Notes: a model not told the origin generated them from the sequence alone. A stretch of 31,508 bases of DNA from an uncultured Bacteroides sp. (GCF_949298305.1 NZ_CASFWU010000073.1:1-31508); one strand, 5' to 3'. Counted from the stretch's first letter, positions 23,294-31,473 are shown. Numbers and translations: made by a program.

Positions 23294-23301
23294 GCAGACA
23301 C

Positions 23302-23331
23302 AAAAAAGGCTGTCTCAATCTGAGACAGCCT
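23302..23331 (-). terminator. hsp20 terminator
   Basis: An 11-bp stem AGGCTGTCTCA/TGAGACAGCCT with a 3-base loop is followed on the minus strand by TTTTTTG. It lies 28 bases beyond the hsp20 stop. Confidence 0.85.
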
Positions 23332-23358
23332 CTCATTCCTTTATTACTTTTCAATGTG

Positions 23359-23799
23359 TTATTTCACATCGATGAATTTTTTGGCCTTTTCCTTTTCCTG
23401 TTCTGTGAATTTTGGCAATTCGATGTTCAGCACACCGTTTTCTACATGGGCGGAAATCTTTTCCTTATCCACGTCATCGGGGAGAATCATGGTCTGCTGG
23501 AACTTGGTGTATGAGAATTCGCGGCGCAGGTAGCGACCTTCCTTCTTGTCCTCTTTGTTCTCTTCGTTGTTCTCAGTTTTCTTCTCCATGCTGATGACCA
23601 AGTTGTTGTCTTCGTCAATGTGGACGTTGAAATCTTCTTTGGTCATACCCGGTGCGGCCAATTCTATTTTATATTCCTTTTCCGTTTCAAATACGTTGAT
23701 GGCAGGAGCAGTTGCATTAGCCTTTACCATCCAGTCGTTATCAAAAAAGTCATTAAAAATACTTGGTAACCAGTTTTGGTTTCTTCTTGTAGGCATCAT
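23359..23799 (-). CDS. Small heat-shock protein, Hsp20/alpha-crystallin family
   Basis: This cytosolic holdase chaperone binds unfolding proteins and forms oligomers. The 146 residues contain the alpha-crystallin domain (about 35-140): YKIELAAPGMTKEDFNVHIDEDNNLVIS, a charged loop (NNEENKEDKKEGRYLRRE) and the signature AHVENGVLNIELPK. The N-terminal arm has RNQNWLPSIFNDFF. AGGAGA lies 8 bases before the ATG, an unusually good ribosome site for this genome. The upstream region has a near-consensus -7 box (TAACTTTT, about 23819-23826) and, farther up, an array of TTGTC/GACAA half-sites. It ends in a strong terminator, so it is monocistronic. Confidence 0.94.
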   Translation of the reverse strand: MMPTRRNQNWLPSIFNDFFDNDWMVKANATAPAINVFETEKEYKIELAAPGMTKEDFNVHIDEDNNLVISMEKKTENNEENKEDKKEGRYLRREFSYTKFQQTMILPDDVDKEKISAHVENGVLNIELPKFTEQEKEKAKKFIDVK

Positions 23800-23954
23800 A
23801 GTTATAATCTCCTATTTTAAAAAGTTAAACATTCATTTTTCTTTTGAACTCCGATTCAATCATCCGGTTCTTGTTGTACCGTTTCTCAAACCGTCGTTCA
23901 CATAGGAGATTGCAAACTGTGTGCCAACGTGCCAAAGGCTGATTCCTTGACGAT

Positions 23955-23996
23955 TTGTCAGTAGTTGCCTGACAATATTGTCTGTTTAATGACAAT
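23955..23996. promoter_or_regulatory. Array of TTGTC/GACAA inverted half-sites
   Basis: TTGTCAG-N7-CTGACAA (23955-23975) is followed by ATTGTC-N8-GACAAT (23977-23996); the junction itself forms palindrome GACAATATTGTC (23971-23982). Four half-sites lie in 42 bases, about 155-195 bases upstream of the hsp20 ATG and 34 bases beyond the AlaX-like stop codon. It could be a regulator-binding array or an RNA hairpin ending the opposite operon; no T run follows. Confidence 0.5.
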
Positions 23997-24029
23997 TTGC
24001 TTACTATTTTATTTAAAATTGAAGGATTT

Positions 24030-24518
24030 TCATAATAGTTTAAAACGAATTCTCCATCGGTGGGCGGATTCATCCCAATCATGGCTGATGATTTTGAAAG
24101 TGCCGATTTCGGAGGTGTTGGTCACGTGGGTTCCTATGCAAAGACAGGAGTCATAGTCGCCCACATTAACTACTCTCACCGTTTCAGAGGCGTTGTCGGG
24201 CAAACGTTTTAGGTCAAACCTGCCTTGTGCCTCAGTTTGCGATATAAACTCAGTGGTAACAGGCAGATGTCTGGCTATGATTTCGTTCACGTTTTTTTCC
24301 AGTTGTTTCACTTCTTCTTCGGTAGGACATGCGGGCAATTCATAATCCAGCTTGCTTTTCTTCCGTTCAATGTGAGCCGATACCGACCGCCCACACCCGA
24401 ACAAACGTATCATGGTTTGGTTTATGATATGTTCGCAGGTGTGCATGGGCGGATATTCCTGTTTGTTATGTTCGTTGAGCAGGTGTGCCACCTGCTCACT
24501 TTTTTCTTCTTGGATCAT
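24030..24518 (-). CDS. AlaX-like tRNA-editing (SAD domain) protein
   Basis: This 162-residue protein resembles the second additional domain shared by alanyl- and threonyl-tRNA synthetases. It has the zinc motif HTCEH (H26, H30) and, about 95 residues later, CIGTHV (C127, H131), with NTSEIG and FKI following as in free-standing AlaX. Such proteins hydrolyse Ser-tRNA(Ala) or related mischarged tRNAs in trans. It lacks the AlaRS-like N-terminal extension, fitting the short form. It starts 5 bases after the PepSY-like gene stop codon, so the two are almost certainly co-transcribed, an odd pairing of a periplasmic and a translation-quality protein. Substrate specificity is not deducible. Confidence 0.82.
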   Translation of the reverse strand: MIQEEKSEQVAHLLNEHNKQEYPPMHTCEHIINQTMIRLFGCGRSVSAHIERKKSKLDYELPACPTEEEVKQLEKNVNEIIARHLPVTTEFISQTEAQGRFDLKRLPDNASETVRVVNVGDYDSCLCIGTHVTNTSEIGTFKIISHDWDESAHRWRIRFKLL

Positions 24519-24523
24519 CGTTT

Positions 24524-24958
24524 TTAGTTGTCTATATCAATTACCCGCATTTGGGAGTCAAATTTGATTTCCCAGCGGTTGGACAGCTTGATTTCATATT
24601 CTTTTTTATCACGTTCTATTTCCAGAATTTTGGCATCCGGATAATTGGTTTTCACATAGCTGCTGATGGCTCCGGGTACGATGGGAGAGGGCACTTCGCT
24701 CTGCCGGCATTGCACTTCGGTCCATTCACCATCTTTGTCAAACTCCAGCTTTTCGCCATTGGTGAAGATCACGTCGTAGCTCTTGTAAAACAGTTCAGAT
24801 TCTTGTTTGGCCATTGCCACCTTACTGTTTTTGAAGTAAGTGGAAATGAAAGTCTGTGCCTTGGCTGGAAGTTGGTTCACTTGGATGGGTTTGTCGTTGT
24901 CAGCCATGGCCATTGATGCTGTAAATACACATACGAGTAATAAAATTAACTTTTTCAT
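24524..24958 (-). CDS. PepSY-like domain protein (periplasmic)
   Basis: This 144-residue exported protein has a signal peptide at about 1-19 (ILLLVCVFTASMAMA) followed by a PepSY-like fold: repeated units with LPAKAQTFISTYF and SYVKTNYPDAKILEIE, each ending in strands such as YDVIFTNGEKLEFDKDGEW and YEIKLSNRWEIKFD. The family is common and multi-copy in Bacteroidota and is thought to be periplasmic, perhaps binding or inhibiting proteins; no function is proven. Promoter box TATCTTTG lies 54 bases upstream. It is the first gene of a two-gene unit with the AlaX-like gene. Confidence 0.85.
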   Translation of the reverse strand: MKKLILLLVCVFTASMAMADNDKPIQVNQLPAKAQTFISTYFKNSKVAMAKQESELFYKSYDVIFTNGEKLEFDKDGEWTEVQCRQSEVPSPIVPGAISSYVKTNYPDAKILEIERDKKEYEIKLSNRWEIKFDSQMRVIDIDN

Positions 24959-25011
24959 AATTCTGATGTTTTTTTAAGGGTTAATGTTGTTTTGATTCAT
25001 TGTTTATGCTG

Positions 25012-25019
25012 CAAAGATA
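25012..25019 (-). promoter_or_regulatory. Promoter -7 box of the PepSY-AlaX unit
   Basis: TATCTTTG on the minus strand fits TAnnTTTG, 53 bases before the ATG at 24958. Confidence 0.55.
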
Positions 25020-25135
25020 GAAACGGAATTTGGAAAGAAACTGGAAAAATGTGATAATGTGCTAATGAAATGGACAAATGGAATAATGGGATTTTTCATT
25101 TTCAATTTTCCACCTATCACTTATAATTCTTCACT

Positions 25136-25609
25136 CTATTCATGGTGATAAGGCCCGTTGTTCAGGATGGTCATTGCGCGGTACAGTTGCTCCACAAAGA
25201 TGAGTCGCACCATTTGGTGCGAGAAAGTCATGCGAGACAAGGAAATTTTCTCTTGAGCTGCTTCGTATACTTTGGGCGAGAAGCCGTATGGGCCACCCAC
25301 GACGAAGACCAATCGTTTACTCACAGTGTTCATCTTGCGTTTCATGTAGTCGGCAAACTCAATGGAACGCATTTCCTTTCCTCCTTCGTCCAGTAGCACA
25401 ACCACATCGCCTGGCTGCAGAGCTTTCAGTATCAGTTCTCCTTCTTTTTCTTTCTGCACTTCTAACGAAAGACTCTTGGTGTTTTTCAATTCGGGGATAA
25501 CCTCCAAATCGAATGTAAGATAACGTTTCGTGCGTTGCACATAGTCATTGATGGCTGTTACAAAGTGCGGTTCCACAGTCCTGCCTACAACGAGCAAAGT
25601 TGTTTTCAT
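25136..25609 (-). CDS. rlmH: 23S rRNA (pseudouridine1915-N3)-methyltransferase
   Basis: RlmH methylates pseudouridine 1915 in helix 69 of 23S rRNA on the assembled 70S ribosome. The 157 residues match the SPOUT-fold family: LDEGGKEMRSIEFADYM in the middle, the SAM-binding knot FVVGGPYGFSPKVYEAA and the C-terminal LSRMTFSHQMVRLIFVEQLYRAMTI ending PYHHE. The start agrees with the family (MKTTLLVVGRT). It is divergent from pheT, with its own -7 box. No downstream partner in the same transcript is evident. Confidence 0.96.
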   Translation of the reverse strand: MKTTLLVVGRTVEPHFVTAINDYVQRTKRYLTFDLEVIPELKNTKSLSLEVQKEKEGELILKALQPGDVVVLLDEGGKEMRSIEFADYMKRKMNTVSKRLVFVVGGPYGFSPKVYEAAQEKISLSRMTFSHQMVRLIFVEQLYRAMTILNNGPYHHE

Positions 25610-25656
25610 GGGCGATTCTATTGTTATTGTTGTACATTACTGGTAAAATTCCGCTG

Positions 25657-25664
25657 CAAAAATA
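25657..25664 (-). promoter_or_regulatory. rlmH promoter -7 box
   Basis: TATTTTTG on the minus strand, about 47 bases before the rlmH ATG. Confidence 0.5.
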
Positions 25665-25718
25665 ATCTTTTTTGGCGTATTTCTTACCGCTCATTCTCTG
25701 CCAACCAAAATTTCTTAT

Positions 25719-25726
25719 TAACTTTG
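25719..25726 (+). promoter_or_regulatory. pheT promoter -7 box
   Basis: TAACTTTG fits TAnnTTTG, 37 bases before the pheT ATG. No pheS lies upstream, so pheT has its own promoter, as is usual in Bacteroides. Confidence 0.6.
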
Positions 25727-25763
25727 CGGGTCACTTTTGGAAACAATAAAACCATAATATAAT

Positions 25764-28226
25764 ATGAATATCTCTTATAATTGGCTGAAAGAGTATGTCG
25801 ATTTCGATTTGACGCCTGACGAAGTCGCCGCTGCCCTTACGTCCATCGGACTGGAGACGGGAAGTGTGGAAGAGGTGCAGAGCATCAAAGGTGGACTGGA
25901 AGGGCTGGTTATCGGCGAGGTGCTGACTTGTGAACCTCATCCCAATTCTGACCACATGCATGTCACTACGGTCAACTTGGGGCAGGGAGAACCTGTTCAG
26001 ATTGTTTGTGGAGCACCGAATGTGGCTGCCGGACAAAAGGTGGTGGTGGCTACACTGGGTACAAAACTTTACGACGGTGACGAGTGCTTCGTTATCAAGA
26101 AATCCAAACTTCGCGGTGTGGAATCCAACGGAATGATCTGTGCTGAAGATGAAATAGGCATCGGTACAGACCATGCTGGTATCATCGTACTGCCCGAATC
26201 GGCTGTACCGGGTACACTTGCAAAAGATTATTATAACATTAAGAGCGACTATGTGCTGGAAGTGGACATTACTCCCAACCGTGCCGATGCCTGCTCGCAT
26301 TATGGCGTAGCCCGCGACCTGTATGCCTATCTGTTGCAGAATGGCAAGCAGGCCGAACTGAAAAAGCCTTCGGTAGACGCTTTTACTGTAGAGAACAACG
26401 ATTTGGACATCCGGGTGACGGTGGAGAATGGAGAGGCCTGTCCGCGTTATGCCGGAGTAACCGTTAAAGGAGTAACCGTTAAGGAAAGTCCAGAGTGGTT
26501 GCAAAACAAGCTTCGCATCATCGGCCTACGGCCCATTAACAATGTGGTGGATATTACAAATTACATTGTCCACGCCTTTGGCCAACCTTTGCACTGCTTT
26601 GATGCCGACAAAATCAAGGGAGGTGAAGTGATTGTGAAGACTATGCCGGAAGGCACTCCGTTTGTGACCTTGGACGGTGTGGAGCGTAAGTTGAACGAAC
26701 GTGATCTGATGATTTGCAACAAGGAAGAGGCCATGTGTATCGGTGGCGTCTTTGGTGGTTTGGATTCGGGATCGACCGAAGCCACTAAAAACGTATTCCT
26801 GGAGAGTGCTTATTTCCATCCGACGTGGATACGGAAGACGGCTCGCCGTCACGGATTGAGTACGGACGCTTCTTTCCGTTTCGAGAGAGGAGTTGACCCC
26901 AACAATACTCTTTATTGCCTGAAGCTTGCAGCGCTGATGGTTAAGGAACTGGCGGGCGGAACCATTTCTTCGGAGATAAAGGACGTATGTGCAGCTCCTT
27001 TCCCTGATTTCCGGGTGGAGCTTCCATACGAGAAGGTACATTCACTGATAGGTAAGGAAATTCCTGTAGATACGATTAAGAGTATTGTACGGAGTCTTGA
27101 AATGAAGATTGTGGACGAGACGGCCTTAGGGTTGACTTTGGACGTACCTCCCTATCGGGTGGATGTGCAGCGCGACTGTGATGTGATAGAAGATATCCTT
27201 CGTATCTATGGATATAATAATGTAGAGATTCCTACGACCCTGAAGTCCAGTCTCACGACTAAGGGTGAGCATGACAAGTCCAATAAATTACAAAATCTGA
27301 TTTCAGAGCAGTTAGTGGGTTGTGGTTTCAATGAGATTCTGAACAATTCGCTTACTCGCGGTGCTTACTATGACGGTTTGAAGTCTTATCCGGCAGAAAA
27401 TCTGGTGATGCTGATGAATCCGTTGAGTGCCGACCTGAACGCCATGCGTCAGACGTTGTTGTTCGGAGGACTGGAAAGCATTTCTCATAATACCAATCGC
27501 AAGAACGCTGACCTGAAATTCTTTGAATTCGGCAATTGTTATTATTATAACGCTGAAAAGAAGAATCCCGAGAAGGCTCTGGCACCTTATTCCGAAGACT
27601 ATCACCTTGGATTGTGGGTAACGGGAAAGAAAGTTTCCAATTCGTGGGTTCATCCTGACGAAAACAGTTCAGTTTATGAACTGAAGGCGTATGTAGAGAA
27701 TATTTTTGTCCGCTTGGGGCTTTCCATGCACAACTTGGTGGTGGGCAATCTGAGTGATGACATGTTTGCAGCAGCTCTGACAATCCAGACAAGAGGTGGT
27801 AAGCGCTTGGCTGTGTTGGGTGTGGTGACACGCAAACTATTGAAAGCATTTGATATCGACAATGAAGTTTACTTTGCCGACCTGAATTGGGATGAACTGC
27901 TGAAGGCTGCCCGTAACGTGAAGGTTTCCTATACGGAAATCTCCAAGTTCCCCGCCGTGAAGCGCGACCTGGCCCTCTTGCTCGACAAGAAAGTACAGTT
28001 TGCCGAAATCGAGAAGATTGCTTACGAAACCGAGAAGAAACTGTTGAAGGATGTTTCCCTATTCGATGTCTACGAAGGTAAGAATCTGGAAGCTGGAAAG
28101 AAAAGCTATGCGGTCAGCTTCGTGTTGCAGGATGAGAATGCCACCCTCAACGACAAGCAGATTGACAAGATAATGTCTAAGCTGGTAGCCAATCTGGAAA
28201 ACAAGCTCGGAGCCAAGCTGAGATAA
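25764..28226 (+). CDS. pheT: Phenylalanine-tRNA ligase beta subunit
   Basis: PheT is the large chain of the alpha2-beta2 enzyme that charges tRNA-Phe, and it carries the editing site. The 820 residues show the full layout: N-terminal MNISYNWLKEYVDFDL, a tRNA-binding OB fold (about 40-150, with GLVIGEVLTCEPHPNSDHMHVTTV), the B3/B4 editing region (about 200-400, RPINNVVDITNYIVHAFGQPLHCFDADK), the B5 domain (about 405-475), a synthetase-like core and the C-terminal FDX-ACB domain (about 725-820, FPAVKRDLALLLDK). pheS is not in the window. A 15-base near-exact duplication encodes GVTVKGVTVK at about 230-240. It is followed after 48 bases by a YebC-family gene. Confidence 0.97.
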   Translation: MNISYNWLKEYVDFDLTPDEVAAALTSIGLETGSVEEVQSIKGGLEGLVIGEVLTCEPHPNSDHMHVTTVNLGQGEPVQIVCGAPNVAAGQKVVVATLGTKLYDGDECFVIKKSKLRGVESNGMICAEDEIGIGTDHAGIIVLPESAVPGTLAKDYYNIKSDYVLEVDITPNRADACSHYGVARDLYAYLLQNGKQAELKKPSVDAFTVENNDLDIRVTVENGEACPRYAGVTVKGVTVKESPEWLQNKLRIIGLRPINNVVDITNYIVHAFGQPLHCFDADKIKGGEVIVKTMPEGTPFVTLDGVERKLNERDLMICNKEEAMCIGGVFGGLDSGSTEATKNVFLESAYFHPTWIRKTARRHGLSTDASFRFERGVDPNNTLYCLKLAALMVKELAGGTISSEIKDVCAAPFPDFRVELPYEKVHSLIGKEIPVDTIKSIVRSLEMKIVDETALGLTLDVPPYRVDVQRDCDVIEDILRIYGYNNVEIPTTLKSSLTTKGEHDKSNKLQNLISEQLVGCGFNEILNNSLTRGAYYDGLKSYPAENLVMLMNPLSADLNAMRQTLLFGGLESISHNTNRKNADLKFFEFGNCYYYNAEKKNPEKALAPYSEDYHLGLWVTGKKVSNSWVHPDENSSVYELKAYVENIFVRLGLSMHNLVVGNLSDDMFAAALTIQTRGGKRLAVLGVVTRKLLKAFDIDNEVYFADLNWDELLKAARNVKVSYTEISKFPAVKRDLALLLDKKVQFAEIEKIAYETEKKLLKDVSLFDVYEGKNLEAGKKSYAVSFVLQDENATLNDKQIDKIMSKLVANLENKLGAKLR

Positions 28227-28274
28227 GTAAGATAGATAACGAACAAAATGTTTAATATTTAAAATATAGTTCCA

Positions 28275-29015
28275 ATGGGAAGAGCGTTTGAATATAGAAA
28301 AGCAACCAAATTGAAAAGATGGGGCCACATGGCCAAAACCTTTACACGTCTGGGCAAGCAGATTGCTATTGCTGTCAAAGCGGGCGGTCCTGAGCCTGAA
28401 AACAACCCGGCACTGCGTTCGGTCATTGCGACCTGCAAGCGCGAGAACATGCCGAAGGACAACATTGAGCGTGCCATCAAGAACGCAATGGGCAAGGACC
28501 AGAGCGACTATAAAGGTATGACTTACGAAGGCTACGGCCCTCATGGCATTGCAGTGTTTGTCGATACACTGACAGACAATCCGACTCGTACCGTAGCAGA
28601 TGTTCGTTCGGTTTTCAATAAATTTGGCGGTAACTTGGGTACCATGGGCTCATTGGCTTTCTTATTTGACCACAAGTGTGTGTTCACTTTCAAGAAGAAG
28701 GATGGCATAGACATGGAGGAACTGATTCTCGACCTGATAGACTACAACGTAGAGGATGAGTTTGATGAGGATCCTGAAGAAGGTACCATCACCATCTATG
28801 GCGATCCGAAAAGTTATGCAGCCATCCAGAAGCATCTGGAAGAATGTGGCTTCGAGGATGTCGGCGGTGATTTTACTTACATTCCCAATGATTTGAAGGA
28901 TGTAACTCCCGAACAGCGTGAGACTCTCGACAAGATGATTGAGCGTTTGGAGGAATTCGATGACGTTCAGACTGTTTATACGAACATGAAGCCTGAAGAA
29001 GGCGAAGACGAATAA
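28275..29015 (+). CDS. YebC/PmpR family transcriptional regulator or translation factor
   Basis: This 246-residue cytosolic protein has the signature MGRAFEYRKATKLKRWGHMAKTFTRLGKQI at its N-terminus, then NMPKDNIERAIK, YEGYGPHGIAVFVDTLTDNPTRTVADVR and GSLAFLFDHKCVFTF, and an acidic C-terminus. The family is annotated as DNA-binding regulators; recent work on relatives also points to help with translation through difficult stretches. The acidic tail is longer than in E. coli YebC. It lies 48 bases after pheT and 4 bases before the TSCPD gene, so all three may share a transcript. Confidence 0.94.
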   Translation: MGRAFEYRKATKLKRWGHMAKTFTRLGKQIAIAVKAGGPEPENNPALRSVIATCKRENMPKDNIERAIKNAMGKDQSDYKGMTYEGYGPHGIAVFVDTLTDNPTRTVADVRSVFNKFGGNLGTMGSLAFLFDHKCVFTFKKKDGIDMEELILDLIDYNVEDEFDEDPEEGTITIYGDPKSYAAIQKHLEECGFEDVGGDFTYIPNDLKDVTPEQRETLDKMIERLEEFDDVQTVYTNMKPEEGEDE

Positions 29016-29019
29016 AGAG

Positions 29020-29265
29020 ATGACCTATACTTATAAGACTTCTGGCACCTGTAGCAGCAACATAGAGCTTGAGGTGGAAGACGACATTGTGAAGGAAGTC
29101 TCTTTTTGGGGAGGATGTAACGGAAACTTGCAAGGCATTTCACGTTTGGTGAAGGGGATGCCCGTACAGGCGGTCATCGAGCGTCTGGAAGGAGTGCGTT
29201 GCGGAGGCCGCCCCACATCTTGTCCCGACCAGCTCTGCAAGGCATTGCACGAGATGGGTTTTTGA
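29020..29265 (+). CDS. TSCPD domain protein (TIGR03905 type)
   Basis: This 81-residue protein carries the TSCPD motif (GRPTSCPDQLCKAL) at its C-terminus and further cysteines at CSSN and GGCNGN, a pattern that suggests metal or cofactor binding. The domain also occurs at the end of some B12-dependent ribonucleotide reductases; the function of the free-standing form is unknown. It starts 4 bases after the YebC stop codon and ends before a strong terminator, so it closes the transcript. Confidence 0.85.
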   Translation: MTYTYKTSGTCSSNIELEVEDDIVKEVSFWGGCNGNLQGISRLVKGMPVQAVIERLEGVRCGGRPTSCPDQLCKALHEMGF

Positions 29266-29348
29266 ACTCTGCCTGCCTTTCTTCAGCTTGTTTTACAGCG
29301 TTTGAAGAGAGTCGGTGTTCAGACTGACAGAATCGTTTTGATATATTT

Positions 29349-29400
29349 CGGTACGCTTCCCGTTCCTTTTTGGGACGGAAAGTGTACCGTTTTGTTTTTT
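29349..29400 (+). terminator. Strong terminator after the TSCPD gene
   Basis: An interrupted long stem (CGGTAC with GTACCG; inner CCGTTCC with GGGACGG) is followed by TTTTGTTTTTT. It separates the YebC-TSCPD unit from the Nramp gene and rules out the TTG start at 29370 for that gene. Confidence 0.9.
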
Positions 29401-29444
29401 ATTCGTATTTTTACGCCTCAATTTTAATTATGGGAGGAGTAGTG

Positions 29445-30707
29445 ATGAAGAACATTTTAAAAGACCTCAAGCGGAGAGACCATAAGCGTTATCTGGGTGG
29501 ACTCGATGTCTTCAAGTATATCGGGCCGGGCATGTTGGTGACGGTAGGCTTCATCGATCCAGGAAACTGGGCATCCAACTTTGCGGCTGGTTCTGAGTTC
29601 GGTTATGCCTTGTTGTGGGTGGTGACGCTTTCCACCGTGATGCTCATTATTCTGCAGCACAACGTGGCTCACTTGGGCATTGTAACTGGTCTTTGCCTGT
29701 CCGAGGCGGCCACCAAGTATGCGCCTGCATGGGTGGCAAAGCCTGTATTGCTTACGGCGGTGCTGGCCTCCATTTCTACTTCGTTGGCCGAGATTTTGGG
29801 AGGTGCCATCGCTTTGCAGATGTTGTTCGGTATTCCCATTGTGTGGGGAGCTTTACTTACCACGCTCTTTGTGCTTGTCATGCTCTTTACCAATTCTTAT
29901 AAGAAGATAGAGCGGGCCATCATAGCTTTTGTCTCCATCATCGGACTTTCCTTCATCTACGAACTTTTTCTGGTGAAGATAGGCTGGCCTCAGGCTACTG
30001 TGTCATGGGTTACACCTTCATTTCCCGAAGGCAGTATGCTCATTGTGATGAGTGTGTTGGGAGCTGTGGTGATGCCGCACAATCTTTTCCTCCATTCCGA
30101 GGTGATACAAAGTCACGAGTACAATAAGCAGGATGATACTTCCATCCGCCGTGTGCTGAAGTACGAACTCTTCGATACGTTGTTCTCCATGATTGTGGGC
30201 TGGGCCATCAATAGTGCCATGATTCTGCTGGCAGCTGCTACCTTCTTCAAGAGCGGTGTGCCGGTTGAGGAATTGCAGCAGGCCAAGTCGCTCCTCGAAC
30301 CTCTGCTTGGCAACAATGCCGCTGTAATCTTTGCACTGGCTTTGTTCATGGCGGGCATATCGTCTACCATCACTAGTGGGATGGCTGCAGGTTCCATCTT
30401 TGCCGGCATGTTTGGTGAGTCCTACCACATCAAGGACACTCACTCGCAGGTAGGTGTCGTACTCTCATTGGGAGTGGCACTGCTGTTGATCTTCTTCATC
30501 GGTGATCCTTTCAAGGGACTGATTATTTCACAGATGGTACTGAGCATCCAGCTTCCTTTTACCGTATTTCTCCAAGTGGGTTTAACTTCCTCACCGCGGG
30601 TGATGGGAAAGTATGCCAACAGCCGCTGGAGCGCCGGAGTGCTCTATTTCATCGCCTCTGTGGTGACGGTGCTCAACATCATGCTGATTGTTTCTGAGAT
30701 TTTCTAA
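29445..30707 (+). CDS. Nramp family divalent metal transporter
   Basis: This inner-membrane proton-coupled importer of Mn2+/Fe2+ type has 420 residues from the chosen ATG, about 11 hydrophobic helices, the metal-binding TM1 motif GFIDPGNW (DPGN) and TM6 motif VVMPHNLFLHS (MPH). Both are the key residues of the MntH/Nramp fold, so Mn or Fe transport is likely. I start at 29445 because GGGAGGAG lies 6 bases upstream; an ATG at 29430 (MGGVVMKN) is possible. The earlier TTG lies in a terminator. It is followed after 16 bases by the C_GCAxxG_C_C gene. No Fur/MntR site was recognised. Confidence 0.93.
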   Translation: MKNILKDLKRRDHKRYLGGLDVFKYIGPGMLVTVGFIDPGNWASNFAAGSEFGYALLWVVTLSTVMLIILQHNVAHLGIVTGLCLSEAATKYAPAWVAKPVLLTAVLASISTSLAEILGGAIALQMLFGIPIVWGALLTTLFVLVMLFTNSYKKIERAIIAFVSIIGLSFIYELFLVKIGWPQATVSWVTPSFPEGSMLIVMSVLGAVVMPHNLFLHSEVIQSHEYNKQDDTSIRRVLKYELFDTLFSMIVGWAINSAMILLAAATFFKSGVPVEELQQAKSLLEPLLGNNAAVIFALALFMAGISSTITSGMAAGSIFAGMFGESYHIKDTHSQVGVVLSLGVALLLIFFIGDPFKGLIISQMVLSIQLPFTVFLQVGLTSSPRVMGKYANSRWSAGVLYFIASVVTVLNIMLIVSEIF

Positions 30708-30723
30708 ACTACTATTAAGATAT

Positions 30724-31182
30724 ATGGAAGACAACGAAAAACGGATAGAGAAGGCTGTTGCACTTTTCAAGAGTGGTTTTAATTGTGCTCAGTCGGTAGT
30801 GGCTGCTTTTGCCGACAGATATGGTTTTACTGAAGAGCAGGCCTTGCACATGGCAGCTTCGTTTGGTGGAGGTATCGGGCGGATGCGTATGACGTGTGGT
30901 GCCGCTTGTGGCCTATTCATGTTGGCTGGGCTGGAGAAGTGTGCAGTCGAGGGTAAGGATCGCGAGAGTAAGGCAGCAAATTATGCGCTGGTGCAACAGC
31001 TGGCCGAAGAGTTCAAACGTCGCAACGGTTCATTGACGTGTGCCGAGTTGTTGGGGCTGAAGTCCCCGGAGGGTAGTAGCGTCCCTGAAGAGCGTACGGC
31101 ACAGTATTATGCCAAACGTCCTTGTGTCCGCATGGTAGAGGAGGCAGCCCGTATTTGGGTGAAACATTTGGAGGAAGAATGA
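30724..31182 (+). CDS. C_GCAxxG_C_C family redox protein
   Basis: This 152-residue soluble protein has the family cysteine pattern: FNCAQSV near residue 21, the central CGAACGLFMLAGLE (the C-GCAxxG block), then CAELLG and PCVRMVEEAA. The family is called a putative redox-active protein, thought to bind a metal or cluster through these cysteines; no reaction is known. The ATG at 30724 is preferred over the TTG at 30688, which lies inside the Nramp gene. Spacing of 16 bases suggests one transcript with the transporter, hinting at a link to metal handling, by inference only. Confidence 0.88.
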   Translation: MEDNEKRIEKAVALFKSGFNCAQSVVAAFADRYGFTEEQALHMAASFGGGIGRMRMTCGAACGLFMLAGLEKCAVEGKDRESKAANYALVQQLAEEFKRRNGSLTCAELLGLKSPEGSSVPEERTAQYYAKRPCVRMVEEAARIWVKHLEEE

Positions 31183-31236
31183 CTTTTTTCAATCGTTTTA
31201 TTCCTCACTTATAATTCTCGTTTTTATCGTTAGGAG

Positions 31237-31428
31237 TTGCTCTTATTGGTTACGTTGACCCGCATTTGCCTGCTGTACAAGAAAGAGTCGTTATGGACCG
31301 AATTCCAGCGCGTATGCGCCGGACGAACCCCAAATGCCTCGGCCGAATCGTTCAACGCCAAGGTAAAAGCTTTCCGGACACAGTTCCGAGGTGTGGGAGA
31401 CATCAAGTTCTTTAGGGATATTCAGTAA
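31237..31428 (+). pseudogene. ISL3-type transposase C-terminal fragment
   Basis: The frame contains NASAESFNAKVKAFRTQFRGVGDIKFF (about 31336-31413), which is the conserved C-terminal block of ISL3-family DDE transposases. Intact proteins continue with LFRLTK-type sequence, whereas here the frame enters the 63-bp repeat and stops after RDIQ. Upstream of about 31330 I do not recognise family sequence. This is a remnant with no catalytic core. Confidence 0.8.
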
Positions 31429-31473
31429 ATGTCCCTACAAAGTAAGATGGCATATAAAGTCGATAGAGTATAA
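31411..31473. repeat. 63-bp repeat, right copy
   Basis: Reverse complement of 99-161. It begins exactly where the ISL3 similarity stops, suggesting that insertion or recombination made the junction. It includes the hairpin TAGGGATA ... TGTCCCTA (31413-31437). Confidence 0.8.

Noticed and set aside
23825..24082. Minus-strand frame of 85 codons between hsp20 and the AlaX-like gene
   Set aside because: Overlaps the end of the AlaX-like gene, has no family resemblance and spans the half-site array.
26452..26485. 15-base tandem duplication in pheT (GVTVKGVTVK)
   Set aside because: The same residues at this point are common in PheT of this group, so it is probably ordinary sequence and the frame is kept.
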